Source of the DNA: SZAS-79 sp965279075
GTDB lineage: Bacteria > Pseudomonadota > Gammaproteobacteria > Burkholderiales > SG8-39
NCBI GenBank assembly: GCA_965279075.1
Contig: CBDIHI010000006.1
Location: 219,645 to 283,644 of the forward strand
Length of the DNA: 64,000 nt
Direction: 5' to 3'
Position numbers and translations under genes: made by a program. The notes beneath the pieces were generated by a model that was not told the origin of the DNA, made no database searches, and worked only from the letters and a program-made list of their open reading frames with translations. Positions 35,392 to 45,566 of the stretch are shown piece by piece. The stretch's first letter is position 1. The number at the start of each line of letters is the position of its first letter.

Positions 35392-36665
35392 GGCCTTCCC
35401 CCCTGGAATTCGGCCTGGATCTCGCCGTAGACCTGCGCCACGCGTTTGCGCGTGACGTTGAAGCACCATCCGCCGACGATCCACAGCCCGATGGCGATCG
35501 CCCACGGCGTCGCGGTGGCGGCGTCGAACTCGACGCCGAAGAGCTTCATCGCCGTGCCGGCCGCGCCGTCCACCGACACCTTGTAGGTCATTTCCACGGT
35601 CAGGATGATCGCGGCGAGCACGAGCAGGCTGCTCGCGCCGGCCGTCACGTAGTGGCGCCAGATGCGCCCGAAGCGCTGCCGCGCGACCAGCTGCACCTGC
35701 ATCATGATCAGGCTCGCGATGCCGCCCGGCGCGAACATCACCATGAGCATGAAGAACATGCCCAGGTAGAGCAGCCAGGCCTTGGTGTGGTCGGAGAGGG
35801 CCACCACGAAGTAGACGAATACGCATGCGCCGATGATCGGGCCGAAGAAGAACCCCACGCCGCCGATGAACGCCGCCAGCAGTACGCCGCCGGAGCGGAC
35901 CGCGCTGACGTTCTCGGCCGTGACGATCTCGAAGTTGATCACGCCCAGCGCCCCCGCGATGCCGGCGAAGAACGAGGAGATGATCAGCGTGAGCCAGCGT
36001 ACCTTCTGCGTGTCGTAGCCGACGAACTCGGCGCGCTCGGGGTTGTCGCGCACGGCGTTGGCCATGCGACCCAGGGGCGTGTGCGCCCACGCGTACATGA
36101 GCGCCATCGAGACGATGCACCAGAACGCGATCAGGTAGTAGACCTGCGTGGCCGGCCCGAACGTGACGCCGAGGAAGGGCTTGCCGAACACCCGGTTGGT
36201 CGTGACCCCGCCCTCGCCGCCGAAGAAGTCGGGGAACATGAGGGAGCACGAGAACACCAGCTCGCCGATGCCGAGGGTGATCATCGCGAAGGTGGTGCCA
36301 GCGCGCTTGGTGGTCACGTAGCCGAACAGCACGCCGAAGCAGGCGCCCGCCAGGCCCCCCACCAGCGGCAGCAGCGAGACCGGCATCCAGATCTGTCCCT
36401 TCGAGGCCATGTTGAGCGCGTGCACCGCGAAGTAGGCGCCGAGGCCGGAGTAGACGGCGTGGCCGAAGGACAGCATGCCGCTCTGGCCGAGCAGCATGTT
36501 GTAGGACAGCGCGAAGATGATCGCCACGCCCATCTGCGACATCAGCGTGATCGCGAAGCCCTGCGTGAACATTAGCGGCAGCACGGCCATGAAGGCCGCG
36601 GTCATGCCCCAGATCACCCAGCGGGCAAGGTTGATCGGGCGGTATCTCAGGACCTGCGTCGCCAT
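35388..36665 (-). CDS. livM: Branched-chain-type ABC transporter permease LivM
   Basis: A 425-residue inner-membrane permease with about ten hydrophobic segments and the conserved LivM block SYNMLLGQSGMLSFGHAVYS. The permease EAA-like loop region is around PLGRMANAVRDNPERAEFVG. It is longer than many LivM proteins, with a C-terminal extension carrying an extra pair of hydrophobic segments and a charged tail (about residues 315-425). ATG at 36665 shares one base with the livH stop. Confidence 0.88.
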   Translation of the reverse strand: MATQVLRYRPINLARWVIWGMTAAFMAVLPLMFTQGFAITLMSQMGVAIIFALSYNMLLGQSGMLSFGHAVYSGLGAYFAVHALNMASKGQIWMPVSLLPLVGGLAGACFGVLFGYVTTKRAGTTFAMITLGIGELVFSCSLMFPDFFGGEGGVTTNRVFGKPFLGVTFGPATQVYYLIAFWCIVSMALMYAWAHTPLGRMANAVRDNPERAEFVGYDTQKVRWLTLIISSFFAGIAGALGVINFEIVTAENVSAVRSGGVLLAAFIGGVGFFFGPIIGACVFVYFVVALSDHTKAWLLYLGMFFMLMVMFAPGGIASLIMMQVQLVARQRFGRIWRHYVTAGASSLLVLAAIILTVEMTYKVSVDGAAGTAMKLFGVEFDAATATPWAIAIGLWIVGGWCFNVTRKRVAQVYGEIQAEFQGGRP

Positions 36666-37612
36666 CAGTCCGCCCGCGTCCCCAGGAGGCCCTTGGGCCG
36701 GAAGATCAGCATCAGCACCAGCAGCAGGTAGGGCAGCACCGGCGCGACCTGCGAGAGCTGCAGCTTCCACAGCGAATACAGCGGGGTGGACTCGCCCACC
36801 GCGATGCCGACCGCGCCGAGCATGCCCGCGAGCGACCAGTCGAGCGCGATGGCGAAAGTCTGCATCACGCCGATCAGCAGCGAGGCGAGGAAGGCCCCGG
36901 CGAGCGACCCCATGCCGCCGACCACGGCGACGACGAACACGATCGGGCCCACGGAGGCCGCCATCGAGGGCTCGGTGATGAACGCGACGCCGCCGATCAC
37001 ACCGGCGAGGCCCGCCAGGGCGCAGCCGCCGCCGAACACCAGCATGAACACGCGCGGCACGTTGTGGCCGAGCGCCTCCGCCGTGTGCGGGTGCGTCAGC
37101 GCGGCCTGGATCACGAGGCCGATGCGCGTCTTCTTCAGCAGCAGCCAGACGGCGAACAGCATCAGCAGCGCGACCAGCATCATGAAGCCGCGCAGCTTGG
37201 GGAACGAAGTGGAGTACAGCGTGAAGAGGTGGCCGTCCAGCGACGCCGGCACCCTGAAGGGCACTGCGGCGAGGCCCCAGATGACCTTGACCGATTCCTC
37301 GACCAGGTAGGCGAGGCCGAAAGTGAACAGGAGCTCGGCCACGTGCCCCCAGCGGTGCACGGTGCGCAGGCCGTAGCGCTCCACGACAGCGCCGAGCAGG
37401 CCCACCACGACCGGCGCGATGAAGAGGGCCGGGAAGAACCCGACCTTGAGGCCGACCGAGTAGGCGACGTAGGCGCCCACCATGTAGAAGGACGCATGGG
37501 CGAAATTCAGCACGCCCATCATGCTGAAGATCAGCGTCAGCCCCGACGAAAGCATGAACAGCAGCAGCCCGTAGGAGACGCCGTTCAGCAGCGAGATGAC
37601 GAAGAATTCCAT
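36665..37612 (-). CDS. livH: Branched-chain-type ABC transporter permease LivH
   Basis: A 315-residue inner-membrane permease of the LivH family: NGVSYGLLLFMLSSGLTLIF at the start, MGVLNFAHASFYMVGAYVAY and the GGMGSLAGAFLASLLIGVMQ loop near the end. It pairs with LivM to form the channel. It begins about 90 bases after the binding-protein gene, the gap holding a hairpin at 37638-37660, and ends within the first codon of livM. Confidence 0.9.
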   Translation of the reverse strand: MEFFVISLLNGVSYGLLLFMLSSGLTLIFSMMGVLNFAHASFYMVGAYVAYSVGLKVGFFPALFIAPVVVGLLGAVVERYGLRTVHRWGHVAELLFTFGLAYLVEESVKVIWGLAAVPFRVPASLDGHLFTLYSTSFPKLRGFMMLVALLMLFAVWLLLKKTRIGLVIQAALTHPHTAEALGHNVPRVFMLVFGGGCALAGLAGVIGGVAFITEPSMAASVGPIVFVVAVVGGMGSLAGAFLASLLIGVMQTFAIALDWSLAGMLGAVGIAVGESTPLYSLWKLQLSQVAPVLPYLLLVLMLIFRPKGLLGTRAD

Positions 37613-37637
37613 GCGTGGGGAGGGCCTGAACGAAACG

Positions 37638-37660
37638 AAGGCCGGGCGGGGCCCGGCCTT
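37638..37660 (-). terminator. Hairpin between binding-protein and permease genes
   Basis: AAGGCCGGGC and GCCCGGCCTT form a perfect 10-bp stem with a GGG loop. There is no T-run, so it more likely weakens read-through or stabilises the upstream message, giving more binding protein than permease, a usual arrangement in ABC operons. Confidence 0.55.
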
Positions 37661-37701
37661 CCCGTTTCAACCCGCGCCGTACCGCGCGCGGGGAGGGCGG
37701 T

Positions 37702-38937
37702 TCACTTCGGCCGTTGCATCTGGCAGGAGGTGGGCTGCGTGGCCATGTAGGTCGGCAGCAGCGCCTCGGTCTTCCAGCCGAAGCCGGTCTTCTCCTGCTC
37801 GTACTTGACGACCTTGCCGTCCACCTTCGCCCACTTCGCGATGACCAGCGGCTGCAGGGCCTGGTGGTCGGATTTGCGCATCTCGACTTCGCCGTTGAGG
37901 CTGTCGACCTTCATGCCTTCCATCGCCTTGGCGACCTTGGTCGGGTCCGTCGACTTGGTTTCCTTGAACGCCTTGGCGAGCAGCGCGATGCCGGTGTACG
38001 TGGCCATCGTGTAGTAGTCGTCGTTGAACTTCTTCAGGTAGCCCATGGCGACGTCGGAGCCCACGAACTTCTCGTTGTTGACGTTCCAGTAACCCACGAA
38101 GCGGACCTTGTCCTCGCCCGCGGCGCCCATGGCGGTGGGCACGCCGGTGGTGCCGGCGTAGTAAGTGTAGAAGTTGGCGTTGAGGCCCGCGTCCTTGGCC
38201 GCCTTGATCAGCAGCGCGAGGTCGCTGCCCCAGTTGCCGGTAATGACCGTGTCGGTGCCGGCGGCCTTCATCTTGGAGACGTACGGCGCGAAGTCCTTGA
38301 CCTGCGCGAGCGGGTGCAGGTCCTCACCGACGATCTTGATGTCGGGGCGCTTCTTGCCGAGGTAGTCCTTGGCGGCCTTGGCCACCGCGTGGCCGAAGGA
38401 GTAGTTCTGGTTCAGCAGGTAGACGTTCTTGACCTTGGCGTCCTTGGCCAGGTAGGTCGTCAGCGCCTCCATCTTCATGTCGGAGTTCGCGTCCAGCCGG
38501 AAGTGCCAGAAGTTGCACTTGCTGTTGGTCAGGTCGGGGTCCACCGCGGCGTAGTTCAGGTAGACGATCTCCTTGCCCGGGTTGCGCTCGTTGTGCTTGG
38601 CGATCGCGTCGGCCAGCGCGAGCGCGACCGAGGAGCCGTTGCCCTGCACGACGTAGCGGATGCCCTGGTCGATGATCTGCTTCAGGACCGTCAGGGACTC
38701 CTGCGGCGACAGCTTGTTGTCGAACCCGACGATCTCGAACTTCGGCCCGCCCGCCCAGTTCTTCTGGTTGGCGATGTCGGCCACGTACTGCCAGCTGCGC
38801 AGCTGGTTCTGGCCGACGGGGGCCATCAGGCCGGACAGCGGGTCGATGAAACCGATTTTCACGGTTTGGGCCTGCGCACCAAAAGCGAGCAGGGTAGTGG
38901 CGGCGCCGAAGGCGGCCGCGCGAATGAGGCGGTTCAT
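37702..38937 (-). CDS. Liv-type ABC transporter substrate-binding protein
   Basis: A 411-residue periplasmic protein of the type I binding fold with a signal peptide (AAAFGAATTLLAFGAQA). The mature start KIGFIDPLSGLMAPVGQNQL and the YVVQGNGSSVALALADA segment are typical of Liv/amide-type receptors. First gene of the livKHMGF set, it sets the specificity of the system. The downstream beta-oxidation genes and divergent acyl-CoA ligase suggest an organic acid rather than an amino acid, which is inference. Confidence 0.88.
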   Translation of the reverse strand: MNRLIRAAAFGAATTLLAFGAQAQTVKIGFIDPLSGLMAPVGQNQLRSWQYVADIANQKNWAGGPKFEIVGFDNKLSPQESLTVLKQIIDQGIRYVVQGNGSSVALALADAIAKHNERNPGKEIVYLNYAAVDPDLTNSKCNFWHFRLDANSDMKMEALTTYLAKDAKVKNVYLLNQNYSFGHAVAKAAKDYLGKKRPDIKIVGEDLHPLAQVKDFAPYVSKMKAAGTDTVITGNWGSDLALLIKAAKDAGLNANFYTYYAGTTGVPTAMGAAGEDKVRFVGYWNVNNEKFVGSDVAMGYLKKFNDDYYTMATYTGIALLAKAFKETKSTDPTKVAKAMEGMKVDSLNGEVEMRKSDHQALQPLVIAKWAKVDGKVVKYEQEKTGFGWKTEALLPTYMATQPTSCQMQRPK

Positions 38938-39078
38938 TGTCTTCTCCTATGGTGTAGGGGGTCAGCGTGTTGGTCTGGCTTTTTGCGAACTGTTTCGCCG
39001 CAGGCCGCTGTTTCCCGATGCGAGGCATGGTAGTCAAGCCCGGGGGGCGGGTCAAGCCATGGCGCCTGCGCGCCAAGC

Positions 39079-39084
39079 TATACT
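39079..39084 (+). promoter_or_regulatory. Possible -10 element of the acyl-CoA ligase gene
   Basis: TATACT lies in the 208-base divergent region, about 60 bases before the ATG, in the same CTATACT context as the one before the zinc alcohol dehydrogenase. No clear -35 box was identified. Confidence 0.3.
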
Positions 39085-39145
39085 TCCCGCCGCATGTGAA
39101 AGCACCCAAAACAGCAGCATCTAAAACGGTTCGATAGGAGACAAC

Positions 39146-40783
<1,638 letters not shown>

Positions 40784-40824
40784 GTGCCTTCGTTTTGCTT
40801 TTTTAGGTTCGGTTTTTAAACGCC

Positions 40825-40892
40825 TCTCATGAATTAGGAGGGCTAACCGTTTGCGCGTACGCGCAAACAACAAGCCCTCCTAATTCATGAGA
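40825..40892. repeat. Large nested palindrome
   Basis: Two perfect 20-base arms (40825-40844, starting TCTCATGAATTAGGAGGGCT, and 40873-40892) enclose a separate perfect 20-base palindrome (40849-40868, GTTTGCGCGTACGCGCAAAC) with four-base spacers. The whole can fold into one long two-part hairpin. It lies in an AT-rich gap between the acyl-CoA ligase and enoyl-CoA hydratase genes, in the middle of a GC-rich region. It may be a terminator, a palindromic mobile unit or a binding site; no T-run follows. Confidence 0.8.
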
Positions 40893-40937
40893 TATGGGAA
40901 GTCAAAACCGGGATAGCGACCGCCTTCGAGAGCTTTT

Positions 40938-41702
40938 ATGCCCCACATCCTCACCCGCACCAAAGACCGCATCGCCTCGATCGAGCTCGACCGAGCCGAC
41001 AAGAAGAACGCGATCACCGCCGACATGTACCAGGCGATGGCCGACGCGCTGAAGGCCGCCGAAGCCGACCCCCAGGTCCGCGTGGTGCTCATACACGGCA
41101 AGCCCGACTGCTTCACTGCGGGCAACGACCTGAAGGACTTCCTCGAGCGCCCGCCTGCGGGCGAGAACTCGCCGGTGTTCCAGTTCCTGCAGGGGATCTC
41201 GACGGCGGCCAAGCCGCTCGTGGCGGCGGTCGGTGGGCCGGCCGTGGGCATAGGCACGACGATGCTGCTGCATTGCGACTTCGTCTATGCGTCGCCGAAC
41301 GCGCGCTTCCAGCTGCCGTTCGTGCCGCTGGGCCTGGTGCCGGAGGCGGGTTCGAGCCTGCTGCTGCCGATGCTGGCGGGCTACCAGCGGGCGGCCGAGC
41401 TGCTGATGCTGGGCAAGCCGTTCACGGCGGAGAAGGCGCTGGCGGCGGGCATCGTGACCGAAGTCGTGCCGGAGGCTGAACTCCTGTCGAAAGCGACGGA
41501 GGCCGCGGTCGCGCTGGCCGCGCTGCCGCCGGCGTCGCTGCGACAGACAAAGGCGCTGATGAAGGCGCCGCGCACGGGTGCCGTGATGGAGGCGATGGCG
41601 AAGGAGGGCGCGCAATTCCGGGCGCAGCTTTCGTCGGCGGAGGCGAAGGAGGCGATGCAGGCCTTCTTCGAGAAGCGCAAGCCCGATTTCTCGAAGTTCT
41701 GA
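40938..41702 (+). CDS. Enoyl-CoA hydratase/isomerase family protein
   Basis: A 254-residue crotonase-fold protein. Oxyanion-hole segments are CFTAGNDLKDF and AAVGGPAVGIGTTMLLHCD. The position usually held by the first catalytic glutamate of hydratases lies in the TTMLLHCDFV stretch and has no acid, and PLGLVPEAGSS supplies the second region with a glutamate. This pattern suits an isomerase or another crotonase activity as well as a hydratase. It follows the nested palindrome and is probably part of the fatty-acid gene set. Confidence 0.87.
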   Translation: MPHILTRTKDRIASIELDRADKKNAITADMYQAMADALKAAEADPQVRVVLIHGKPDCFTAGNDLKDFLERPPAGENSPVFQFLQGISTAAKPLVAAVGGPAVGIGTTMLLHCDFVYASPNARFQLPFVPLGLVPEAGSSLLLPMLAGYQRAAELLMLGKPFTAEKALAAGIVTEVVPEAELLSKATEAAVALAALPPASLRQTKALMKAPRTGAVMEAMAKEGAQFRAQLSSAEAKEAMQAFFEKRKPDFSKF

Positions 41703-41703
41703 A

Positions 41704-42369
41704 GTGCGCGCAGGGGTGCCGCTCCTTGCCCTTTGCGTGGCGGCCTGTGACGCGGCGGCGGCCGAGGTCGCTGTCGACGTCGGCCATTTCCTCGAAAAGC
41801 CCGGCGTGATCTCGGCCACCGGCGTTCCCGAGTTCGAATACAACAAGGCCCTCGCCATGGATGTCCGTGCTGCGCTGGAAAGCGCCGGGATCCGGGTGCG
41901 CATGATCGGCGAGAAGGGCGATTTCGCGGCGCTGGACGCGCGGCCGCGCGCGGCGGCCGGCGCCGACCTGTTCGTCTCGATTCACCATGATTCGGTGCAG
42001 GAGCGCTACCTGCCGGTGGCGGACCGGTTCGCGGGGTTCTCGCTTTTCGTTTCGCGCATCAACCCGAAGGTGAAGCAGAGCCTCGTCTGCGCCTCGGCGA
42101 TCGGGTCCGCGATGCGCGAGGCCGGGTTCAGGCCTTCGCGCTACCACGCCGATCCGGTGCTGGGCGAGAGCCGCCCGTTCGCCGACGAGGCGAACGGCGT
42201 GCATTACTTCGACAACCTCGCGGTGGCGAAGGCCGCCGCGATGCCGGCGCTGCTGTTCGAGGCGGGCGTGATCGTCAACCGCGAGGAGGAAGCGAGGGTG
42301 TCGAAGCCCGAAGTCCGAGCCTCGATCGCCGCAGCCATCGCACGGGGAGTGAGGCTATGCCTGAACTGA
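41704..42369 (+). CDS. N-acetylmuramoyl-L-alanine amidase (Amidase_3), probable lipoprotein
   Basis: A 221-residue zinc amidase starting with GTG one base after the preceding stop. The N-terminus PLLALCVAAC could be a lipobox, so the protein may be lipid-anchored or simply exported. Zinc ligands appear in DVGHFLEKPG, EFEYNKALA and SIHHDSVQE, with the catalytic glutamate in LLFEAGVIVN. It cuts the bond between muramic acid and the stem peptide. It lacks any added cell-wall-binding domain. The 3' end overlaps the hydrolase gene by 13 bases. Confidence 0.83.
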   Translation: MRAGVPLLALCVAACDAAAAEVAVDVGHFLEKPGVISATGVPEFEYNKALAMDVRAALESAGIRVRMIGEKGDFAALDARPRAAAGADLFVSIHHDSVQERYLPVADRFAGFSLFVSRINPKVKQSLVCASAIGSAMREAGFRPSRYHADPVLGESRPFADEANGVHYFDNLAVAKAAAMPALLFEAGVIVNREEEARVSKPEVRASIAAAIARGVRLCLN

Positions 42370-43241
42370 AGTCTTCATTCGTGCAGGCCAACGGGGTGCG
42401 GCTGCATTGCATGTCCTCGGGCAGCGGGAAGCTCATGCTGTTCCTGCACGGGTTCCCCGAGTTCTGGCGCTGCTGGAAAAAGCAGCTGGAGCATTTCGGT
42501 GCCGACAATCTTGCGGTGGCGCCCGACATGCGGGGCTACAACCTGTCCGAGCGCCCGCCTGACGTTGCCCAGTACCGCGCGAAGCTCCTCGTCGAGGATA
42601 TCCGGCAGCTCGCGCGCTCGTTCACTCAGGAGAAGTTCGTGCTGGTGGCGCACGACTGGGGGGGCGCGGTGGCCTGGTCGTTCGCGATCCAGCATCCGGA
42701 GCTGTTGTCGCACCTCGTCATCATCAATTCCCCGCACCCTTACGGATTCTGGCGCGAGCTAGCCACGAACCCCGCGCAGCAGGAGGCCAGCGACTACATG
42801 CTGCTGCTACGCGACCCGAAGGCCGAGCGCGTGCTGTCGGACAACGGCTACGAACGCCTGCAGCGTATGCGCTTCGCGGACTGGGGGGAGGGCAGCGCGA
42901 AGGAGGCCGACCGCAAGGCCTATGTCGAGGCCTGGTCGCAGCCCGGTGCGCTGACCGGCAGCCTCAATTACTATCGTGCCTCGCCGCTGTACCCGCCTTC
43001 CGCGGACGACGCCGGTGCGGCGAAGCTGAAGCTCGAACCGAAGGACTTCACGGTGAGGGTGCCGACGCTGGTGCTGTGGGGCGAGAAGGACCGTGCGCTG
43101 CTGCCCTCGATCCTGGACGGGATCGAAGACGTGGTGCCGGGGGTCGAGGTGGTGCGCGTGCCGGATGCGACGCATTGGGTGATGGACGAGAAGCCGGACC
43201 TCGTCAACGCGGAGATCCGCAGGTTCATCGCGGGAAAATGA
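42357..43241 (+). CDS. Alpha/beta hydrolase, epoxide hydrolase-like
   Basis: A 294-residue alpha/beta hydrolase. It shows the HGFPEFWRCWKKQL oxyanion region, the nucleophile elbow VAHDWGGAVAWSF with aspartate (as in epoxide hydrolases and haloalkane dehalogenases) and the terminal histidine in DATHWVMDEKPD. The acid lies in WGEKDRALL. Aspartate at the nucleophile favours an epoxide hydrolase or dehalogenase over an esterase. Next genes: MaoC-like dehydratase and a cyclase-family protein. Confidence 0.85.
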   Translation: MPELKSSFVQANGVRLHCMSSGSGKLMLFLHGFPEFWRCWKKQLEHFGADNLAVAPDMRGYNLSERPPDVAQYRAKLLVEDIRQLARSFTQEKFVLVAHDWGGAVAWSFAIQHPELLSHLVIINSPHPYGFWRELATNPAQQEASDYMLLLRDPKAERVLSDNGYERLQRMRFADWGEGSAKEADRKAYVEAWSQPGALTGSLNYYRASPLYPPSADDAGAAKLKLEPKDFTVRVPTLVLWGEKDRALLPSILDGIEDVVPGVEVVRVPDATHWVMDEKPDLVNAEIRRFIAGK

Positions 43242-43254
43242 GCAGGGGACAGGC

Positions 43255-43707
43255 ATGAGCAAATTGCGGGTGGGCGACCTTTCGGGTCGCGTGGGGGAGG
43301 AGATCGGCGTCTCGCCGTGGCTGGAGGTGAAGCAGGACCGGATCGACCTTTTTGCCGAGGCGATCGACGACCCGCAGTGGATCCACATCGACCCGGTGAA
43401 GGCGAAGTCCGGCCCGTTCGGGACGACGATCGCGCACGGGTTCCTGACGCTGTCCCTGCTGTCCCACCTGATCGAGACGACGTTCGCTTTCGACGAGCGC
43501 AGGATGGGCATCAACTACGGCCTGAACAAGGTGCGCTTCACGGCGCCGCTGCCGTCGGGTTCGCGGATCCGCGCCCGGTTCGTCCTGGCGAAATTCGAGA
43601 AGATCGAGGGCAACGGCGTGCAGAATACCTGGGCCGTCTCGGTGGAGCGGGAGGGCGGCGACAAGCCTGTGCTCGTCGCCGAGTGGCTCACCCGCAGTTA
43701 TTCATAG
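43255..43707 (+). CDS. MaoC-like hotdog dehydratase
   Basis: A 150-residue single hotdog domain of the MaoC type. The hydratase-2 motif region is DDPQWIHIDPVKAKSGPFGT followed by TIAHGFLTLSLLSHL, with Asp and His of the R-specific hydratase dyad. It hydrates an enoyl-CoA or a related compound, making an (R)-3-hydroxyacyl-CoA. It begins 13 bases after the hydrolase gene. Confidence 0.87.
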   Translation: MSKLRVGDLSGRVGEEIGVSPWLEVKQDRIDLFAEAIDDPQWIHIDPVKAKSGPFGTTIAHGFLTLSLLSHLIETTFAFDERRMGINYGLNKVRFTAPLPSGSRIRARFVLAKFEKIEGNGVQNTWAVSVEREGGDKPVLVAEWLTRSYS

Positions 43708-43716
43708 GAGCCTGAC

Positions 43717-44775
43717 GTGGCACAACGCTGGAAGCAACGCCCGCCCGGGTCGAACTGGGGCGAATTCGGCCCGGACGACCAACGCGGCCGGATGAACTAC
43801 GTCACGAAGGAGAAGGTCCTGCAGGGCGTGGCGGAGGTGAAGGAGGGGCTCTCGTTCTGCCTGTCGCTGCCGCTGGATTTCCCGGGCGGCAATGTGCTGA
43901 ACCCGCGACGCCTGCCGCCGCGCCAGTTCGCCACCGTGCGCGACTCGGGCAAGGGCGCGGGGATGCAGAACTTCTGCTACCCGATGGCCGAGGACAACCC
44001 CGACGTCACCGACGTGGTCTGCGACGACGTGGTGCTGATGACCCTGCAGTACTCCACCCAGTGGGACAGCTTCGCGCACGTGGGGAGCCTCTTCGACGCC
44101 GACGGCGACGGCACGCCGGAGATCGTGTTCTACAACGGCTACCGGGCGAAGGAGCACATCAAGCCCGCGCCGAAGAAGGCGGGCGTCGAGAGCTGGGCGC
44201 AGTACGAGGGCGCGAAGGCCGAGGCGCTGGGCATCGAGCTGCTCGCCGAGCACGGCGCGCAGGGCCGCGGCGTCATGATCGACCTGCATGCGCACTACGG
44301 CCGCGAAAGAAAGCCGATCGGCTACGACGACCTGATGCGCGTGCTGGAGGCCGACAAGGTCGCGATCGAGAAGGGCGACATGGTGTGCATCTACACCGGG
44401 TTCGCCGACGTGATCCTGGAACTGGCCAAGGCGCCGGACGCCAAGCTCCTCAACAACACGGGCACCGGCCTCGACGGGCGCGATCCCAAGCTGCTCCAGT
44501 GGATCAGCGACTCGAACCTCGCCGTGCTGATCTCGGACAACTATGCCGTCGAGATCATCCCCACCAGCATCTTCTCGCCGCGGCCTCACGCCGCGATGCC
44601 GCTGCATGAGCATTGCCTGTTCAAGAACGGGATCCACCTCGGCGAGATGTGGTACCTCACGGAACTCGCCAACTGGCTGCGCAAGCACAAGCGCAACCGG
44701 TTCCTGCTTACCGCCCCGCCCTTGCGCCTTCCCGGCGCGGTGGGGTCCCCTTCCGCCGCCGTAGCCACTGTCTGA
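43717..44775 (+). CDS. Cyclase-family metal-dependent hydrolase
   Basis: A 352-residue member of the cyclase/kynurenine formamidase-type fold. The metal-site stretch appears as TQWDSFAHVGSLFDADGDG, which replaces the HxGTHxDxPxH pattern by a looser form with His in SFAH. Such proteins hydrolyse amides or lactone-like substrates, and many longer members remain uncharacterised. GTG at 43717 is the likely start, with GGAGC upstream. It stands between the MaoC-like and SDR genes, so it may belong to a degradation pathway for a ring-containing compound. Confidence 0.78.
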   Translation: MAQRWKQRPPGSNWGEFGPDDQRGRMNYVTKEKVLQGVAEVKEGLSFCLSLPLDFPGGNVLNPRRLPPRQFATVRDSGKGAGMQNFCYPMAEDNPDVTDVVCDDVVLMTLQYSTQWDSFAHVGSLFDADGDGTPEIVFYNGYRAKEHIKPAPKKAGVESWAQYEGAKAEALGIELLAEHGAQGRGVMIDLHAHYGRERKPIGYDDLMRVLEADKVAIEKGDMVCIYTGFADVILELAKAPDAKLLNNTGTGLDGRDPKLLQWISDSNLAVLISDNYAVEIIPTSIFSPRPHAAMPLHEHCLFKNGIHLGEMWYLTELANWLRKHKRNRFLLTAPPLRLPGAVGSPSAAVATV

Positions 44776-44785
44776 AAGGCCCCAA

Positions 44786-45559
44786 ATGTCCAAGCAGAAA
44801 CGCGTAGCCATCGTCACCGGTTCCTCCTCGGGGATCGGTGCCGCCACCGCCCTCGAACTCGCGGGGCGCGGCTGGAACGTGGTGATCAATTATTCGAAGA
44901 GCGCCGAGGCGGCACAGAAAGTGGTTGCGGACTGCGTGGCAAAGGGCGTCGAGGCCGTTGCCGTGCAGGGCGACGTCTCCGTCGACGCCGACTGCCGGCG
45001 CCTGGCCCAGTCGGCGATCGACAAGTGGGGCCGCATCGACGCGCTGGTGAACAACGCGGGCAGCACGAAGTTCGTGGCGCACCCCAAGCTCGAGGACCTG
45101 TCGGGCGAGGACTTCCTCAAGATCTATTCCACCAACGTGGTCTCGGCCTTCCAGATGTCGCGCGCCTGCGCGGCGGCGCTGAAGGCGACCGGGCATGGGG
45201 CGATCGTCAACGTCTCCTCGATCGCCGCGCAGTGGGGCACCGGGTCGTCGATCGCGTACGGCGCCTCCAAGGGCGCGCTGAACTCCATGACGTATTCGCT
45301 GGCCCGCGTGCTGGGCCCGGAAGTCCGCGTGAACGCAGTGCTGCCGGGCTACGTCGATACGCCGTGGCAGAGGAACGCCCATGGCGTCGAAAAAGCCGCG
45401 GCGCACGCGGCCCGCTACGCTTCGCACAACCCGCTGAACGCTTCCTGCTCGGCCGAAGAGGTGGCCGAATCGATCTGCTGGCTGATCGAAGGCGCGCCCA
45501 AGACCACGGGCCAGCTGGTCTACGTCGACGGCGGCACCCACATGGCGGTGCCGAGGTAG
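44786..45559 (+). CDS. Short-chain dehydrogenase/reductase
   Basis: A 257-residue SDR with VTGSSSGIGAATALELAGRG, the NNAGSTKF strand, Ser in NVSSIAAQWG and the catalytic YGASK pair. The end TTGQLVYVDGGTHM is typical. It follows the cyclase-family gene by ten bases. It faces the desaturase operon from seven bases away. Substrate not determined. Confidence 0.88.
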   Translation: MSKQKRVAIVTGSSSGIGAATALELAGRGWNVVINYSKSAEAAQKVVADCVAKGVEAVAVQGDVSVDADCRRLAQSAIDKWGRIDALVNNAGSTKFVAHPKLEDLSGEDFLKIYSTNVVSAFQMSRACAAALKATGHGAIVNVSSIAAQWGTGSSIAYGASKGALNSMTYSLARVLGPEVRVNAVLPGYVDTPWQRNAHGVEKAAAHAARYASHNPLNASCSAEEVAESICWLIEGAPKTTGQLVYVDGGTHMAVPR

Positions 45560-45566
45560 GCTTTTT

